64,000 bases of DNA. Source: Candidatus Gracilibacteria bacterium (GTDB lineage: Bacteria; Patescibacteriota; Gracilibacteria; UBA1369; UBA12473). Where the stretch lies: contig JBAZZS010000001.1 in NCBI GenBank assembly GCA_041658685.1, forward strand, positions 310,001-374,000, read 5' to 3'. The notes under the pieces were generated by a model. That model did not search any database, was not told where the DNA came from, and was given only the letters and a program-made list of their open reading frames with translations. Positions within the stretch are counted from its first letter, which is position 1; every line of letters begins with the position of its first letter. Positions 1-8,634 of the stretch are shown piece after piece. A program made the position numbers and the translations under genes.

Positions 1-364
1 CAGCCGATTCAAACGAAGGCGCGTAAATGAGATTGTGAAGTTTTCGCACCCGTCCATTTTTTTTATAAATCGTGCTGATTTCCGCTGACAAAATAAAACG
101 CATAGGCAATCGGCATCGCTCAAAAACCAAAGGCGTGATTTCTTTTTCATACTCGGGTTTCAACTTAAAAAGCCCGGGCGAATCTTCGGCAGGCTCGAGT
201 TTTTCTTGCAATTCATTGAACCATCGCGGATGCGTAAAATCGCCGGTCGCCAACACCGACGTGCCCTTGAGCTGTGCCCACTTGGCCAGATTCACAATAT
301 TCATCTCTTTGGACGTGGCCCGAGAGTAGTGCGAATGGACGTGGAGGTCGGCGATAAAGCGCAT
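1..364 (-). CDS. PHP-domain protein, endonuclease Q-like (partial, N-terminal end only)
   Basis: The gene starts at the ATG at 362-364 and runs off the left edge, leaving about 121 residues. The N-terminus has the PHP metal-binding motif DLHVHSHYSRA, followed by TGDFTHPRWF and later SAEISTIY and GRVRKLHNLIYAP. This order is typical of the PHP family called TIGR00375 or endonuclease Q-like, whose studied members cut DNA at deaminated bases. Metal-ligand histidines are present in the visible part. The C-terminal half is outside the window, so a zinc-ribbon or other tail cannot be judged. It is divergent from the SLH protease at 412. The family call is firm; the substrate is inferred from relatives. 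Confidence 0.8.
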   Translation of the reverse strand, partial: MRFIADLHVHSHYSRATSKEMNIVNLAKWAQLKGTSVLATGDFTHPRWFNELQEKLEPAEDSPGLFKLKPEYEKEITPLVFERCRLPMRFILSAEISTIYKKNGRVRKLHNLIYAPSFESA

Positions 365-380
365 GGGTTTAGCTTAATGG

Positions 381-386
381 TATAAT
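381..386 (+). promoter_or_regulatory. Predicted -10 element for the SLH metalloprotease gene
   Basis: A perfect TATAAT preceded by TG at 378-379 forms an extended -10. No good -35 is visible. The untranslated leader would be about 19 nt and has no Shine-Dalgarno sequence. Confidence 0.5.
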
Positions 387-411
387 CTCCACAAATCCAT
401 AAAATCCATTT

Positions 412-2109
412 ATGAAAAAAATAAAGTTATATGCGTTGGCCGTTTTTCTATTGATTGGGATCCCTATTTCCGTCGCGTTTGCTTTTAACGATACTTCCGG
501 GAGCAGAAATGAACCAGCCATCAACTATCTCTATGAAAAAGGAGTTATTGAAGGGTATGACGATGGAAGTTATAAACCAAACTATAAAATCAACCGAGCG
601 GAATTTACAAAAATTCTCATCGAATCAAAATATCCGGGGGGAGCAACCGGTTCCGATTGTTTTTTGGACGTGGAAGGGGATTGGTATGCGAAATATGTCT
701 GCTACGCGAAACAACTGAATATCGTGGACGGCTATGACGATGGGACATTCGGCCCGGCTAATTACATCAATTTGGCTGAAGCCCTTAAAATCGTTTTGGA
801 AACGTATGATATTCAATTGACGCAATCTTCTGAGAGTTGGGCTTGGTATGTGACTTATGAAAGAACGGCCGAGGATTTGGATCTGTTTAATTACATCTAT
901 AGCGACATTGACGACGAAATCAATCGCGGAGAAATGGCTCAATTGGTTTACAACGTGGAGATGTATTTGGAGGGGGAAAATGGGGATGATGTAGGAGATG
1001 ATACGAACGACGATGGCTTAACATTTGACGAGAATACGAATGCAACATTCATCCCGAATGTGGCAATATTGGAATTCGATGGAGATGATGAATGCAGATA
1101 TTCAAACGGTAATGTTCGTGGAGATTGTGTTGTCGAGAAATTTTATGAAAACCACGATGATGATTATGATGTCATCATGGTTATAGATGCGGGTGATTAT
1201 GAAGGGAAATACAATGGTGAATCTGGTTTTAATGTTCGCAGATATATGCCTACGAATGTAGGTAAAGTAGAAGACTGCGATGATACCTGCCAAGAGGAAT
1301 ATCCAGAACGTTTAAGGTACAGGCAACAAATTGGCGATAGCTGGAAAGATAGTGCTGATAGCATATTTATTCATGAACTTGGACATACTTGGGGGGTTGG
1401 TTGGATTACAGGGAGTGATTCAATTTACGAAACATGTTATGAAGATGAACCTTGGGTAGAATATGCTTTTGAAAATGGTCATTGGACAGAATTATTTCAA
1501 GCCGGAAGGTCCGGAGTAATGGCTTATATAATGAATTCTGTAAGCGAAGGAGAAAAGACAGGAATTCCACAAGGGATTTTGACGGACAATCATGATGGTA
1601 CTTTTACTCATTCTTTCGAGGCCGATCCTGCAACAACCAGGGAGTCTCTTACCTTTAATTATATGGATTTATACGCCATGGGTTTGATGAGTGAAGAGGA
1701 ATTGGCAACAAAAGAAATTTACGTAGTTATGGATCCGATTGAGATAGGAGAGGATCTTTATTCCGGCACAAGATATGATTTGACCTTGGATGATTTCAAA
1801 AATCTTCTTCTGAAAAAAGAGGAGTGTGAAGGGACAGGTTCGAATTATTATTACACCGGCGACGGAAGTCGACAGTTGGATGAATATGATAATGGTAAGG
1901 AATTGGCGGAAGATTTTAATGTGGCAATCGTTTTAATCAAATATCCCGAACAAGAAATATCGATGGAAGACGCCTACACGATTTGCGAACGCGTAAATTA
2001 TGACTGGCCTAATTCGTGGAGTATAGCTACCTATGGATTATCCACGGTCAATATGAATTTAACGGGGGAAGATCCTTCCCCGGATTGCGCGGAGCTGTAT
2101 TCGGAATAA
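412..2109 (+). CDS. SLH-domain secreted zinc metalloprotease
   Basis: The 565-aa product starts with a signal peptide (basic MKK, then a hydrophobic stretch ending near AFA, residue 24). Residues about 28-185 hold three SLH repeats with signatures such as GVIEGYDDGSYKP and NIVDGYDDGTFGP, which anchor proteins to cell-wall polymers. An acidic linker follows at about 190-215. The C-terminal part contains IFIHELGHTWGVGW, a zinc-binding HExxH at residues 321-325, and the segment MDLYAMGL, which may be a downstream Met-containing turn. The third zinc ligand is not obvious. I infer a surface-anchored endopeptidase of unknown substrate. It converges on the M23 gene with only 3 nt between them. The start at 412 follows a -10 box and directly gives the signal peptide. 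Confidence 0.8.
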   Translation: MKKIKLYALAVFLLIGIPISVAFAFNDTSGSRNEPAINYLYEKGVIEGYDDGSYKPNYKINRAEFTKILIESKYPGGATGSDCFLDVEGDWYAKYVCYAKQLNIVDGYDDGTFGPANYINLAEALKIVLETYDIQLTQSSESWAWYVTYERTAEDLDLFNYIYSDIDDEINRGEMAQLVYNVEMYLEGENGDDVGDDTNDDGLTFDENTNATFIPNVAILEFDGDDECRYSNGNVRGDCVVEKFYENHDDDYDVIMVIDAGDYEGKYNGESGFNVRRYMPTNVGKVEDCDDTCQEEYPERLRYRQQIGDSWKDSADSIFIHELGHTWGVGWITGSDSIYETCYEDEPWVEYAFENGHWTELFQAGRSGVMAYIMNSVSEGEKTGIPQGILTDNHDGTFTHSFEADPATTRESLTFNYMDLYAMGLMSEEELATKEIYVVMDPIEIGEDLYSGTRYDLTLDDFKNLLLKKEECEGTGSNYYYTGDGSRQLDEYDNGKELAEDFNVAIVLIKYPEQEISMEDAYTICERVNYDWPNSWSIATYGLSTVNMNLTGEDPSPDCAELYSE

Positions 2110-2112
2110 CAT

Positions 2113-3798
2113 CTATTTCACCCCCTGCGTCCAGAAATCGCTCTGATTAATCTCGTCCGTCACGATGTCCGGCAAACTGTCTTGAATGGTTTCTTCAAAC
2201 GCTTCGATATTTTCTTCCGTGACATCTGCGGGATTAACGTTTTCTTCTTCAAGCGCATTTTCAAGTTGTGTTTGCAGTAGACTTAAATATTTTTCAGGCA
2301 ACGAATCAAACGGCACTTCATCCAACGGTAAATATTCGAGTGGATCCACGCGAACCCCATTTTGAAGCACTTCAAAATGAAGATGCGCGCCCGTGGTTTG
2401 TCCTCCGGCGCCGGGCGTGCCGGGAGTCCCTCCGGTTAAAGCAATCATTTGTCCTCTTTGTACAAAATCGCCTTGTCGAACCAAGGCCGCGGAAATATGT
2501 CCATACAATGTCATCACTCCTTTTTCATGCGCAATAATAATGTAGCCGTAACCCAAGCGCGTCTTGGCATCTGAAGACGCGGCGGTATCATTCACCAAAT
2601 AAACCACCCCATCCGCCGGCGCATAAATCACAGACCCCTGCGGGATTCGAACGTCCATGGCATGATGCACCATTCCAAACGTGGCGATATATCCTTGGTC
2701 GTCAAAATAAGCCGTGAGTCCCATTTCCGGCGACACGGGCCAATCGAGTTGTAAAAAATCCGCAGCCTCGGAATTTAAAAACGTGGTGCCGCTGTCCGAA
2801 TTGATTTGATTTAAAACCGCAAGCTGATCCGGGGAAAGGACGTCCACCGTGATACGATCCGTGAGCGCGTCGATATTGGTTTGGTACAGATTGATTTCAT
2901 TCAAAATCGCATCCTCCGCCTCCTTATACGACGCAAATAATTCCCGATAAATTTCATCGCTGTTTTCGGTTTCTTTGAGAAGATTTTCTTTGCCCTCCAA
3001 TTCCGCCGCAAGATTGCGGTATTCGCCATTGAGACTCTCTTTGAGAGAATTTAATTGATTTCGTTTGACCAACAATTCATAGTTTTGTTGTTTGATTTTG
3101 CGTTTGGCTGTTTCAAGTGCAGAAACCATCTCCACGGCCTGGGTTTCCAAGAACGAGATGTAGGTCCCGTTTTGGAGGACTTTGGATGCCGTATCATTTT
3201 GAAAAAGAATTTTGATGTCTTGCGCTTGATTCAGATCGTCGTAATAGAGATTTTTTTCAAAGTAAAGCAGGAGAAGATAAGAAGAAAGCGCGTCTTTTTG
3301 GCTTTCCAATTGAACTTGATTGAATTCGAGCGCTTCCAAGGTTTCGATGATGTCTTGTTCTTTTCCCGCGATTTGGATTTCAACATTGGTGATTTTTTCT
3401 TGCGTTTCCGTGGCCATGCCGTCCAATTGCGCCACTTGGCCTTTTAACGAGGCAATGGCGGCTCGATTTTCTTCAATCGATGCGCGGGTGTCTTCCATTT
3501 TATCCTCAAGAGAATTGTAGTTTTGTTGAGATTGGCCGATGTAATTTTGGAGACGAATCAACAGATAAGCATTTCGAATCGTGGAGGAGGGGAGGGTGCT
3601 CAAATAATCACTCATGGCACTGTTGGAGGAGTCATCCGTTGAAGTCTCATTGGAGGACACTGTGGCGGTTGAAGTTGAAGTGGTTGTCGTTTCCTGGGCA
3701 AAAGCCATTGAATTTCCAAAAACGCCGGTCAACAGGAATATCACAAGGACAATCCCTGAAAAAATACGTAGTCGGAGCCGAGAAAGAGAAAGAATCAT
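2113..3798 (-). CDS. Secreted coiled-coil M23 (LytM/EnvC-type) peptidase
   Basis: The 561-aa product has an N-terminal signal or membrane segment (residues about 8-35), a Ser/Thr-rich spacer, then a long coiled coil (about 85-310) rich in Glu, Gln and Leu. The C-terminal half carries the LytM/M23 domain: HHAMDVRIPQG holds the first His/Asp zinc ligands, YGHIS follows, and GAHLHFEV is the HxH motif. Coiled coil plus LytM is the EnvC/CwlO-like layout used for peptidoglycan remodelling or amidase activation at division. All zinc ligands appear intact, so catalytic activity is plausible. An acidic tail of about 65 residues follows the domain. Acting in the envelope is inferred from the signal peptide. 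Confidence 0.88.
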   Translation of the reverse strand: MILSLSRLRLRIFSGIVLVIFLLTGVFGNSMAFAQETTTTSTSTATVSSNETSTDDSSNSAMSDYLSTLPSSTIRNAYLLIRLQNYIGQSQQNYNSLEDKMEDTRASIEENRAAIASLKGQVAQLDGMATETQEKITNVEIQIAGKEQDIIETLEALEFNQVQLESQKDALSSYLLLLYFEKNLYYDDLNQAQDIKILFQNDTASKVLQNGTYISFLETQAVEMVSALETAKRKIKQQNYELLVKRNQLNSLKESLNGEYRNLAAELEGKENLLKETENSDEIYRELFASYKEAEDAILNEINLYQTNIDALTDRITVDVLSPDQLAVLNQINSDSGTTFLNSEAADFLQLDWPVSPEMGLTAYFDDQGYIATFGMVHHAMDVRIPQGSVIYAPADGVVYLVNDTAASSDAKTRLGYGYIIIAHEKGVMTLYGHISAALVRQGDFVQRGQMIALTGGTPGTPGAGGQTTGAHLHFEVLQNGVRVDPLEYLPLDEVPFDSLPEKYLSLLQTQLENALEEENVNPADVTEENIEAFEETIQDSLPDIVTDEINQSDFWTQGVK

Positions 3799-3832
3799 AA
3801 GTCAGGATCATTCGTCAATAATTCATCACTCC

Positions 3833-3838
3833 ATTATA
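3833..3838 (-). promoter_or_regulatory. Predicted -10 element for the M23 peptidase gene
   Basis: Read on the minus strand this is TATAAT preceded by AGG. No clear -35 lies at 16-18 nt. It sits about 35 nt upstream of the ATG at 3796-3798. Confidence 0.4.
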
Positions 3839-3884
3839 CCTGATTTACAGATTAAAATCCAGCTCAACCCTTTGTTTGCGCATT

Positions 3885-3917
3885 TTTCTCTTGAAAAGAA
3901 GAGAAATTTCTTATAAA
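3885..3917 (+). promoter_or_regulatory. Possible rpmA promoter overlapping an 8-bp inverted repeat
   Basis: Positions 3885-3892 and 3899-3906 form a perfect inverted repeat (TTTCTCTT/AAGAGAAA, 6-nt loop). TTGAAA at 3891-3896 and TATAAA at 3912-3917 could be -35 and -10, but the 15-nt spacing is short. The repeat could be an operator between the divergent rpmA and M23 genes. Confidence 0.3.
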
Positions 3918-3957
3918 GTAACCCCGTTCGGAGTAAAAAATCTTAAATTAATCTGTT

Positions 3958-4230
3958 ATGGCGCATATTAAAGCAGGAGGTTCTACAAAAAACGGGCGAG
4001 ACTCTCAGGCGAAACGCCTTGGGGTAAAACTCTTTGCAGGCGAAACCGTCCGAGCGGGCGGGATCATCATTCGACAGCGCGGCACCGTGTACGAACTCGG
4101 GGAAAATGTTGATTTCGGATCCGATCACACCATTTTTGCTTTGAAGGAAGGAAAGGTTTCATTTCATCAAAAACGGGTTACGAAATACGACGGACGTGTT
4201 TTTAGGAAAACGTTTGTAAACGTGAATTAA
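3958..4230 (+). CDS. rpmA: Large-subunit ribosomal protein bL27
   Basis: The 90-aa product begins MAHIKAGGSTKNGRDS and continues KRLGVKLFAGETVRAGGIIIRQRGT, which is diagnostic of bL27. This protein reaches the peptidyl-transferase centre of the 50S subunit through its N-terminal tail. Length is normal. There is no Firmicutes-type N-terminal extension needing cleavage, because the protein starts directly at the mature-type sequence. The usual partner rplU (bL21) is not next to it, which is uncommon. The gene has its own terminator, so it is probably monocistronic. Upstream is AU-rich with no Shine-Dalgarno sequence. Confidence 0.97.
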   Translation: MAHIKAGGSTKNGRDSQAKRLGVKLFAGETVRAGGIIIRQRGTVYELGENVDFGSDHTIFALKEGKVSFHQKRVTKYDGRVFRKTFVNVN

Positions 4231-4240
4231 TTTGGTTTTA

Positions 4241-4266
4241 AAAAAGCCCTTTTGGGGCTTTTTTTA
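4241..4266 (+). terminator. Intrinsic terminator of rpmA
   Basis: AAAAAGCCC (4241-4249) pairs perfectly with GGGCTTTTT (4255-4263) across a 5-nt loop and runs into a T tract. It lies 10 nt after the rpmA stop codon. Confidence 0.85.
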
Positions 4267-4287
4267 TATCTTTTTAACCCTCTCTTT

Positions 4288-4650
4288 ATGAAATTGAAAG
4301 TCCATGCTTTCGCAATGGCTGTCGGGGTTTATTGGGGTGTCTGCGTAATGGTTTGCACCCTGTTGGCCGTTTACACCGGTTATTTGAACGATATGATGCA
4401 ACTCTTGGTTGGTATTTATCCGTGGTATCAAGTCACGGTGGCTGGCGCATTCATTGGATTGGGAATCGGGTTAGTCGATGGGTTCATCGCAGGTATGATT
4501 TTTGCTTGGCTTTATAACCTCATGGCCAAACATTGTTGCTGTAAAGGAAGTTGCTGCCAAGATATATGTTGCAAGGACGCTTGTTGTGAAAAAGAAGGGA
4601 AAAAAGAAGATTGTTGCGGAGGAAAGGGGAAGAAATGCTGTGGAAAATAG
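4288..4650 (+). CDS. Small holin-like membrane protein with a Cys-rich tail
   Basis: The ATG at 4288 gives 120 residues. An in-frame TTG at 4252 lies inside the rpmA terminator and is unlikely to be used. Two strongly hydrophobic segments (about residues 6-30 and 47-78), with YPWYQVTVAGAFIGLGIGLVDG between parts of them, resemble a small family often labelled bacteriophage holin, found in chromosomes without prophages. The last 40 residues contain 13 cysteines as one CCC and five CC pairs among Lys and Glu, like a metallothionein. I infer metal binding by an exposed tail; nothing here identifies the metal. No phage genes are nearby, so a lysis role is not supported. Confidence 0.65.
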   Translation: MKLKVHAFAMAVGVYWGVCVMVCTLLAVYTGYLNDMMQLLVGIYPWYQVTVAGAFIGLGIGLVDGFIAGMIFAWLYNLMAKHCCCKGSCCQDICCKDACCEKEGKKEDCCGGKGKKCCGK

Positions 4651-4676
4651 TAAAAAGGGAGAATTATAAAAATAAG

Positions 4677-4775
4677 CGGGAGGGGAAATTTTTGTGAGCA
4701 TTTTTAAGGAAGAGGACATGAGGATCATGTATCCGAGTGTCCGACTCCCATGCGAACAAAAATTCTTTCCTTCCG
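4677..4775 (+). repeat. Structured intergenic hairpin element, copy 1
   Basis: Outer arms 4687-4695 and 4756-4764 pair (AATTTTTGT/ACAAAAATT). They are followed by facing GA dinucleotides (4696-4697 and 4754-4755) and the pair GCAT/ATGC (4698-4701 and 4750-4753). The inner core is GGACA (4714-4718), GA, GGAT (4722-4725), loop CATGT, ATCC (4731-4734), GA, then TGTCC (4738-4742). The same core occurs at 27114-27221 and 36389-36500 with different flanking helix sequences. It lies between two plus-strand genes. The function is unknown. Confidence 0.7.
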
Positions 4776-4823
4776 TTTATTTTTTTGAATTGTGTGATGA
4801 ATAAAAATATGTAAAATGACCTT

Positions 4824-5576
4824 ATGGGCGATCTGGACATGTTTTCATTCGGCGAGGGCACCGATGGTGCGATCAGCGCGGAAAAAGTGCGTGAATTTCA
4901 GGCACGCATGGCGCGGAATGCTCAACAAATGGTGGTGGCTCGTCAACAGGAACAAAAGCAAAAGAAAAAAGAGGACAAGCTCGTGGCGATTTTATTGAAA
5001 TTCATTCAAACCAATACTAAACCCGACATCACATTATTGGTGTCCCGGTGTTTTGAGCAAAACATTCCCGCGGTTTTTATTTTGGCCATCATTTTGTTAG
5101 GCAATAAAGACATTCAAGAAGAAATGGGCATCCATTTACAATTAAAAGGGGATGAAAATGGAGAAGAAGCGACCGGTGAACCGCTGACGCAACAAGAACA
5201 AAAAGGGCGCGTCCAAGTCTCAGACCTTCAAAAAGAAGAAATAAAAACCGCGCTTGTGGCCTTTGGAGAAAATTCCGCCTTGCCGCTCAAGATGCGGCTC
5301 GAAATTGATTTGTGGGGCCGAAGCATGTTCGATGCCGCGTCTCCCATCCCGGAACGGATTTTAAAAACCGCGCTTGAGTTCAACGAAGACCCGGAAGCTG
5401 CGCCTTTGCCCAAGGACGTGGTGATTCAACTTGCGGCGTTTATTCTCAGAGATTATTTCGCAGACCATGGCGTCAAACAACCGTTCGAAAACGTACGCAA
5501 CTTCGCCGAATTCTTAATGAAAGGCTTGATGGTCAAGCTCAAGGATCAGGTAAAAGGACAGAGACAGCTCAAATAA
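4824..5576 (+). CDS. Uncharacterised cytoplasmic protein (250 aa)
   Basis: I do not recognise this protein. It has no signal peptide. Residues about 20-55 are a charged, Gln/Lys-rich helix (RQQEQKQKKKEDK). A hydrophobic helical stretch, AVFILAIILLG, lies around residues 85-95 but is too short and isolated to call a membrane anchor confidently. The C-terminal half is mixed helical, ending with a basic tail. The ATG at 4824 follows an A/T-rich leader with no Shine-Dalgarno sequence. It converges on the superoxide dismutase gene with 1 nt between stop codons. It is probably all alpha-helical; no function is suggested by context. Confidence 0.6.
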   Translation: MGDLDMFSFGEGTDGAISAEKVREFQARMARNAQQMVVARQQEQKQKKKEDKLVAILLKFIQTNTKPDITLLVSRCFEQNIPAVFILAIILLGNKDIQEEMGIHLQLKGDENGEEATGEPLTQQEQKGRVQVSDLQKEEIKTALVAFGENSALPLKMRLEIDLWGRSMFDAASPIPERILKTALEFNEDPEAAPLPKDVVIQLAAFILRDYFADHGVKQPFENVRNFAEFLMKGLMVKLKDQVKGQRQLK

Positions 5577-5577
5577 A

Positions 5578-6156
5578 TTACAACCGTGCCTCCACTTTTG
5601 CCCAATCGATGCTTTTGAAAAACACCTCAATATAGTCGATGCGTTTGGTGCCGTAATCGACCATGAACGCGTGTTCAAAAACATCCATCACCAGCAGGGG
5701 GGTCGCGCCGGCCAAATGCCCGACATCGTGTTCGTTGATCCAAACATTGAACAATCGATCTGCGGCTTTATCATGGAATAAAATCACCCAGCCGATCCCG
5801 CGCATGGTGCCTTTGGCTTTAAAATCCGCGAGCCAATTTTCGAAGGACCCAAAATCACGCGCGATTTTCGCGCTCAATGCAGACGACGAGACAAGCGCCG
5901 AGGGCGTCTTGGTCAGATTTTCAAAATACAATTCGTGCAAGCGCATGCCATTGAATTCCCAGCCAAATCGGCGTGAAAGCTCGGCGTATTCGGGGGTGGC
6001 GGTTTTGCCTTGGGCCAAAAGCTCAGCTAAAAGCATCGCCAATTTATTGGTGTTCGTCACATACCCTTGATAAAGGGTGAAGTGAGTTTTGAGTAAATTT
6101 TCACTCAGGCCAGGAAGGCCAAGGAGTGAGGTGTAATCTTGAGGAGCATAGTCCAT
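5578..6156 (-). CDS. Iron/manganese superoxide dismutase
   Basis: Converts superoxide to oxygen and hydrogen peroxide. The start at 6154-6156 (MDYAPQDYTS) is preferred because an earlier in-frame ATG overlaps the upstream ATP-grasp gene. This gives 192 residues, the normal length. The four metal ligands are visible: His25 (KTHFTLYQG), His74 (MRLHELYF), Asp158 and His162 (MDVFEHAF). The usual DVWEHAYY motif has Phe for Trp and Phe-Met for Tyr-Tyr. Whether it uses iron or manganese cannot be told. It lies 16 nt after the ATP-grasp gene and is probably cotranscribed with it, hinting at an oxidative-stress link. There is no signal peptide, so it is cytoplasmic. Confidence 0.93.
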   Translation of the reverse strand: MDYAPQDYTSLLGLPGLSENLLKTHFTLYQGYVTNTNKLAMLLAELLAQGKTATPEYAELSRRFGWEFNGMRLHELYFENLTKTPSALVSSSALSAKIARDFGSFENWLADFKAKGTMRGIGWVILFHDKAADRLFNVWINEHDVGHLAGATPLLVMDVFEHAFMVDYGTKRIDYIEVFFKSIDWAKVEARL

Positions 6157-6172
6157 AAAAAGAGAGTTAAAA

Positions 6173-8614
6173 TTATTTTTTATACCATTCAACGGTCATG
6201 CGGATGATTTCTTCGAGAAGCGGGCCATAATCAATGCCCACGAGTTTCGAAGCCGCGACAATCCCTCTGTTTTCATTGAAAGTGAGCCACGGATTGGGGT
6301 TGAGTTCGATCACATAAGGATTGCCGTCCGCATCCACTTTGACCTCAACCTTTCCATAATCATGACAATCAAAAATGGTGTACGTGTCGAGCGCAATTTC
6401 CGTGATGAGCGCCTCGAGTTTTTTGGGGATGTTTTTGGCCGGGAGTTGATAGTGAACTTTGTTGGCCAATCCTTCGCCGCTCCATTTCATACCATACGTA
6501 TAGAGATGCCAATCTTTTTTCGGGAAATCGTCAAAGATGGATCGTGCAAGAGGAAGAACTCTAAGATTGGACCGGTTATTTCCTAAAATAAAAACTTCAT
6601 ATTCATCGCCTTCGATGTATTCCTCGATGAGGGCGGGGCGTTCCAGTTTTTTAAGAATAAGATTCGTTTGTCGATTGAGTTCTTTTTTATTTTTCACCAC
6701 CGATTCATTGGAAATCCCAAACGAATAATCCGTATTCCCGGGTTTAACAATCATGGGGTATTTAAGCTCGTCCTCAATTTCTTCATCGGGATCATATAAA
6801 TAATCCCACGCCGGGGTCGGGATCTCATGATAAGTGAGAAGTTTTTTAAATCGAATTTTGTCGGCTGAAAGCGAAAGAGTAAGCGAGTCGGAGCCGGTGT
6901 AAGGAATTTGGAGCGAATCGAGAAATCCTGCGATGTGAGGACGATTTTCAGGGATATTATAAAGGCGATCCGCGACATTAAAAACAAGGTCAACATCTCC
7001 TTTTTTGAGACGATCCATAACCGCCCCAAAATCATTCAGGTTGAGTATCACCACATTGTAACCAATGGCTTTGAGCGTTTTTTCAATCTCGAGCGCCATT
7101 TCAGTGAGGCAAATCTCAATGCGATCGCTCGGGGCGGAATAAATATTGCAAAGCAATCCGATGCGCAACTGTCGTTGAGGCGTTCCAATGCGCTTGAGAA
7201 CTTCAATTTTTCGTGCGCGGAATGCCATATTTTTATGCGCCAAAACCGCGGAGGAAAATCGATTTTTCCGTTCGGTTTTTCCAAGGAATGATGCGGCATC
7301 GAATTTGACCACCTTAAAATCAATGAGCTTGAGCGTGGCATCGAGATTGTCCTTGGCATCAAGGAGGTTTTCCCCCGAAACCGTGAGCCATCCCAAATGC
7401 TCGAATCCTTCCGGCGGGAGAAATATCGTGTCGCCGATGGTTTTATAAATTTGGACTTCTTCGATGAATTTGTATTTTTTAATATCTTCGGGAACATCGA
7501 GTTCAACGAGTACCCCGGAATCTTCGGGATGAAGATCCCAACCAATGATGTATTTTTTGGGGGCTTCCTGCGGTTCGATTTTAAAATAATCGCCGATCGC
7601 GATACGCACCGCGTATTCGATGAGGTCGATGCCCCAGGCGCTTTTGGTGTAGGAATACACATAATCGCCGCCCATTCTCATGTTCACTTCAATGGGATAA
7701 ACGCCTTTTTTCCCATATTTGGCCTCAAAATGGATACAACCGTTTTGAATGCCAAGCTTTTCAAGCATTTCTTCCGCGGTTTCAACGAGCTCTTCTTGCA
7801 CTTTGACAGGCAAACTGGAGGGGATAGCCTGTCCGCTATCCACAAAAAAGATGCCTTTGCTTTTATTATAATTGTCCGCAATGGAAACGAATTTCACTTT
7901 TCCGTTTTGGAGCAAAATGTCGATGTCCGTTTCATCGCCATCAATGAATTCTTCCACAAAAATATCAAGCCCGTCCGCCAGGGCCGATTCAAAACCCGTA
8001 GAAATGTTATTGCGCACATATTGGTACATGGTTTCGAGCAGCTCTTTGCTTTCGACTTTAATGACAAACGCGCTGCTGGACCCGTAGGCCGGTTTGAGAA
8101 TCACGGGAAATTCAAAATGCTTTTTGATAAAATCGAGATCTTCCGGGGTGCGAACGAGGTGATGCTTCGGCGCGTTGATGCCTTGTTCGGCGCAAAAGTC
8201 GCGGAATAGATATTTATTGCGAATACGTCGCGCAATATTGAAAGGAATTCCGATAAGATTGAATCGATCTACGATTTTTGCGGTCAATAAAACATCGTCT
8301 TCCCAAAAAGTAACCACACCCTCGATCTTGACCTCGGGATGAGTGGAGATAAAAAGCTGAATGGCTTGAAGCGCTTCATTATGATTGAAAGTATCCGACA
8401 CAATCCAATGGTCCACATAAGGCTGAGCCCATGCCGGTTTTTCTTTATTGAGAACCACCACGCAAAGGCCGAGTTTTTTAAGGCGTTGAACCGTGAATCG
8501 TTTTTTGATGGACCCGGTGTTGACCAACAAGATCGTTCTTCCGTGCAAAGGGCCGTGTGTGTTATTGCCGGAGGTGGGGTCGATGATTTTTACCGCGGAA
8601 TCTGTTTTTGTCAT
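6173..8614 (-). CDS. Tandem ATP-grasp ligase (two ATP-grasp modules)
   Basis: The 813-aa protein contains two ATP-grasp enzymes in one chain. Module 1 (about residues 25-420) has FPVILKPAYGSSSAFVIKV as its ATP loop and IFVEEFIDGDETDIDI. This layout resembles carboxylate-amine ligases such as carnosine synthase. Module 2 (about 480-800) resembles D-Ala-D-Ala ligase: YPMIVKPGNTDYSFGIS, LIEEYIEGDEYEVFI and VIELNPNPWL (Mg-binding Asn). Family knowledge says each module joins a carboxylate to an amine using ATP; the substrates cannot be inferred. It sits directly before the SOD gene and after a tiny ORF that might encode a peptide substrate. There is no signal peptide. The start is preceded by U-rich sequence. 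Confidence 0.8.
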   Translation of the reverse strand: MTKTDSAVKIIDPTSGNNTHGPLHGRTILLVNTGSIKKRFTVQRLKKLGLCVVVLNKEKPAWAQPYVDHWIVSDTFNHNEALQAIQLFISTHPEVKIEGVVTFWEDDVLLTAKIVDRFNLIGIPFNIARRIRNKYLFRDFCAEQGINAPKHHLVRTPEDLDFIKKHFEFPVILKPAYGSSSAFVIKVESKELLETMYQYVRNNISTGFESALADGLDIFVEEFIDGDETDIDILLQNGKVKFVSIADNYNKSKGIFFVDSGQAIPSSLPVKVQEELVETAEEMLEKLGIQNGCIHFEAKYGKKGVYPIEVNMRMGGDYVYSYTKSAWGIDLIEYAVRIAIGDYFKIEPQEAPKKYIIGWDLHPEDSGVLVELDVPEDIKKYKFIEEVQIYKTIGDTIFLPPEGFEHLGWLTVSGENLLDAKDNLDATLKLIDFKVVKFDAASFLGKTERKNRFSSAVLAHKNMAFRARKIEVLKRIGTPQRQLRIGLLCNIYSAPSDRIEICLTEMALEIEKTLKAIGYNVVILNLNDFGAVMDRLKKGDVDLVFNVADRLYNIPENRPHIAGFLDSLQIPYTGSDSLTLSLSADKIRFKKLLTYHEIPTPAWDYLYDPDEEIEDELKYPMIVKPGNTDYSFGISNESVVKNKKELNRQTNLILKKLERPALIEEYIEGDEYEVFILGNNRSNLRVLPLARSIFDDFPKKDWHLYTYGMKWSGEGLANKVHYQLPAKNIPKKLEALITEIALDTYTIFDCHDYGKVEVKVDADGNPYVIELNPNPWLTFNENRGIVAASKLVGIDYGPLLEEIIRMTVEWYKK

Positions 8615-8634
8615 AAAAGAGTTAAAAAATAAGA

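Noticed and set aside
4252..4287. TTG start for the holin-like gene
   Set aside because: It lies inside the loop and T tract of the rpmA terminator; the ATG at 4288 gives a normal membrane-protein start.
4288..4650. Prophage holin
   Set aside because: No endolysin, tail or capsid genes are nearby; holin-like chromosomal proteins are common outside phages, and the Cys tail does not fit.
7397..8209. Long open frame of 270 codons antisense to the ATP-grasp gene
   Set aside because: It lies fully opposite a gene with clear family motifs, has biased composition (Phe/Ile/His-rich) and no recognisable domain.
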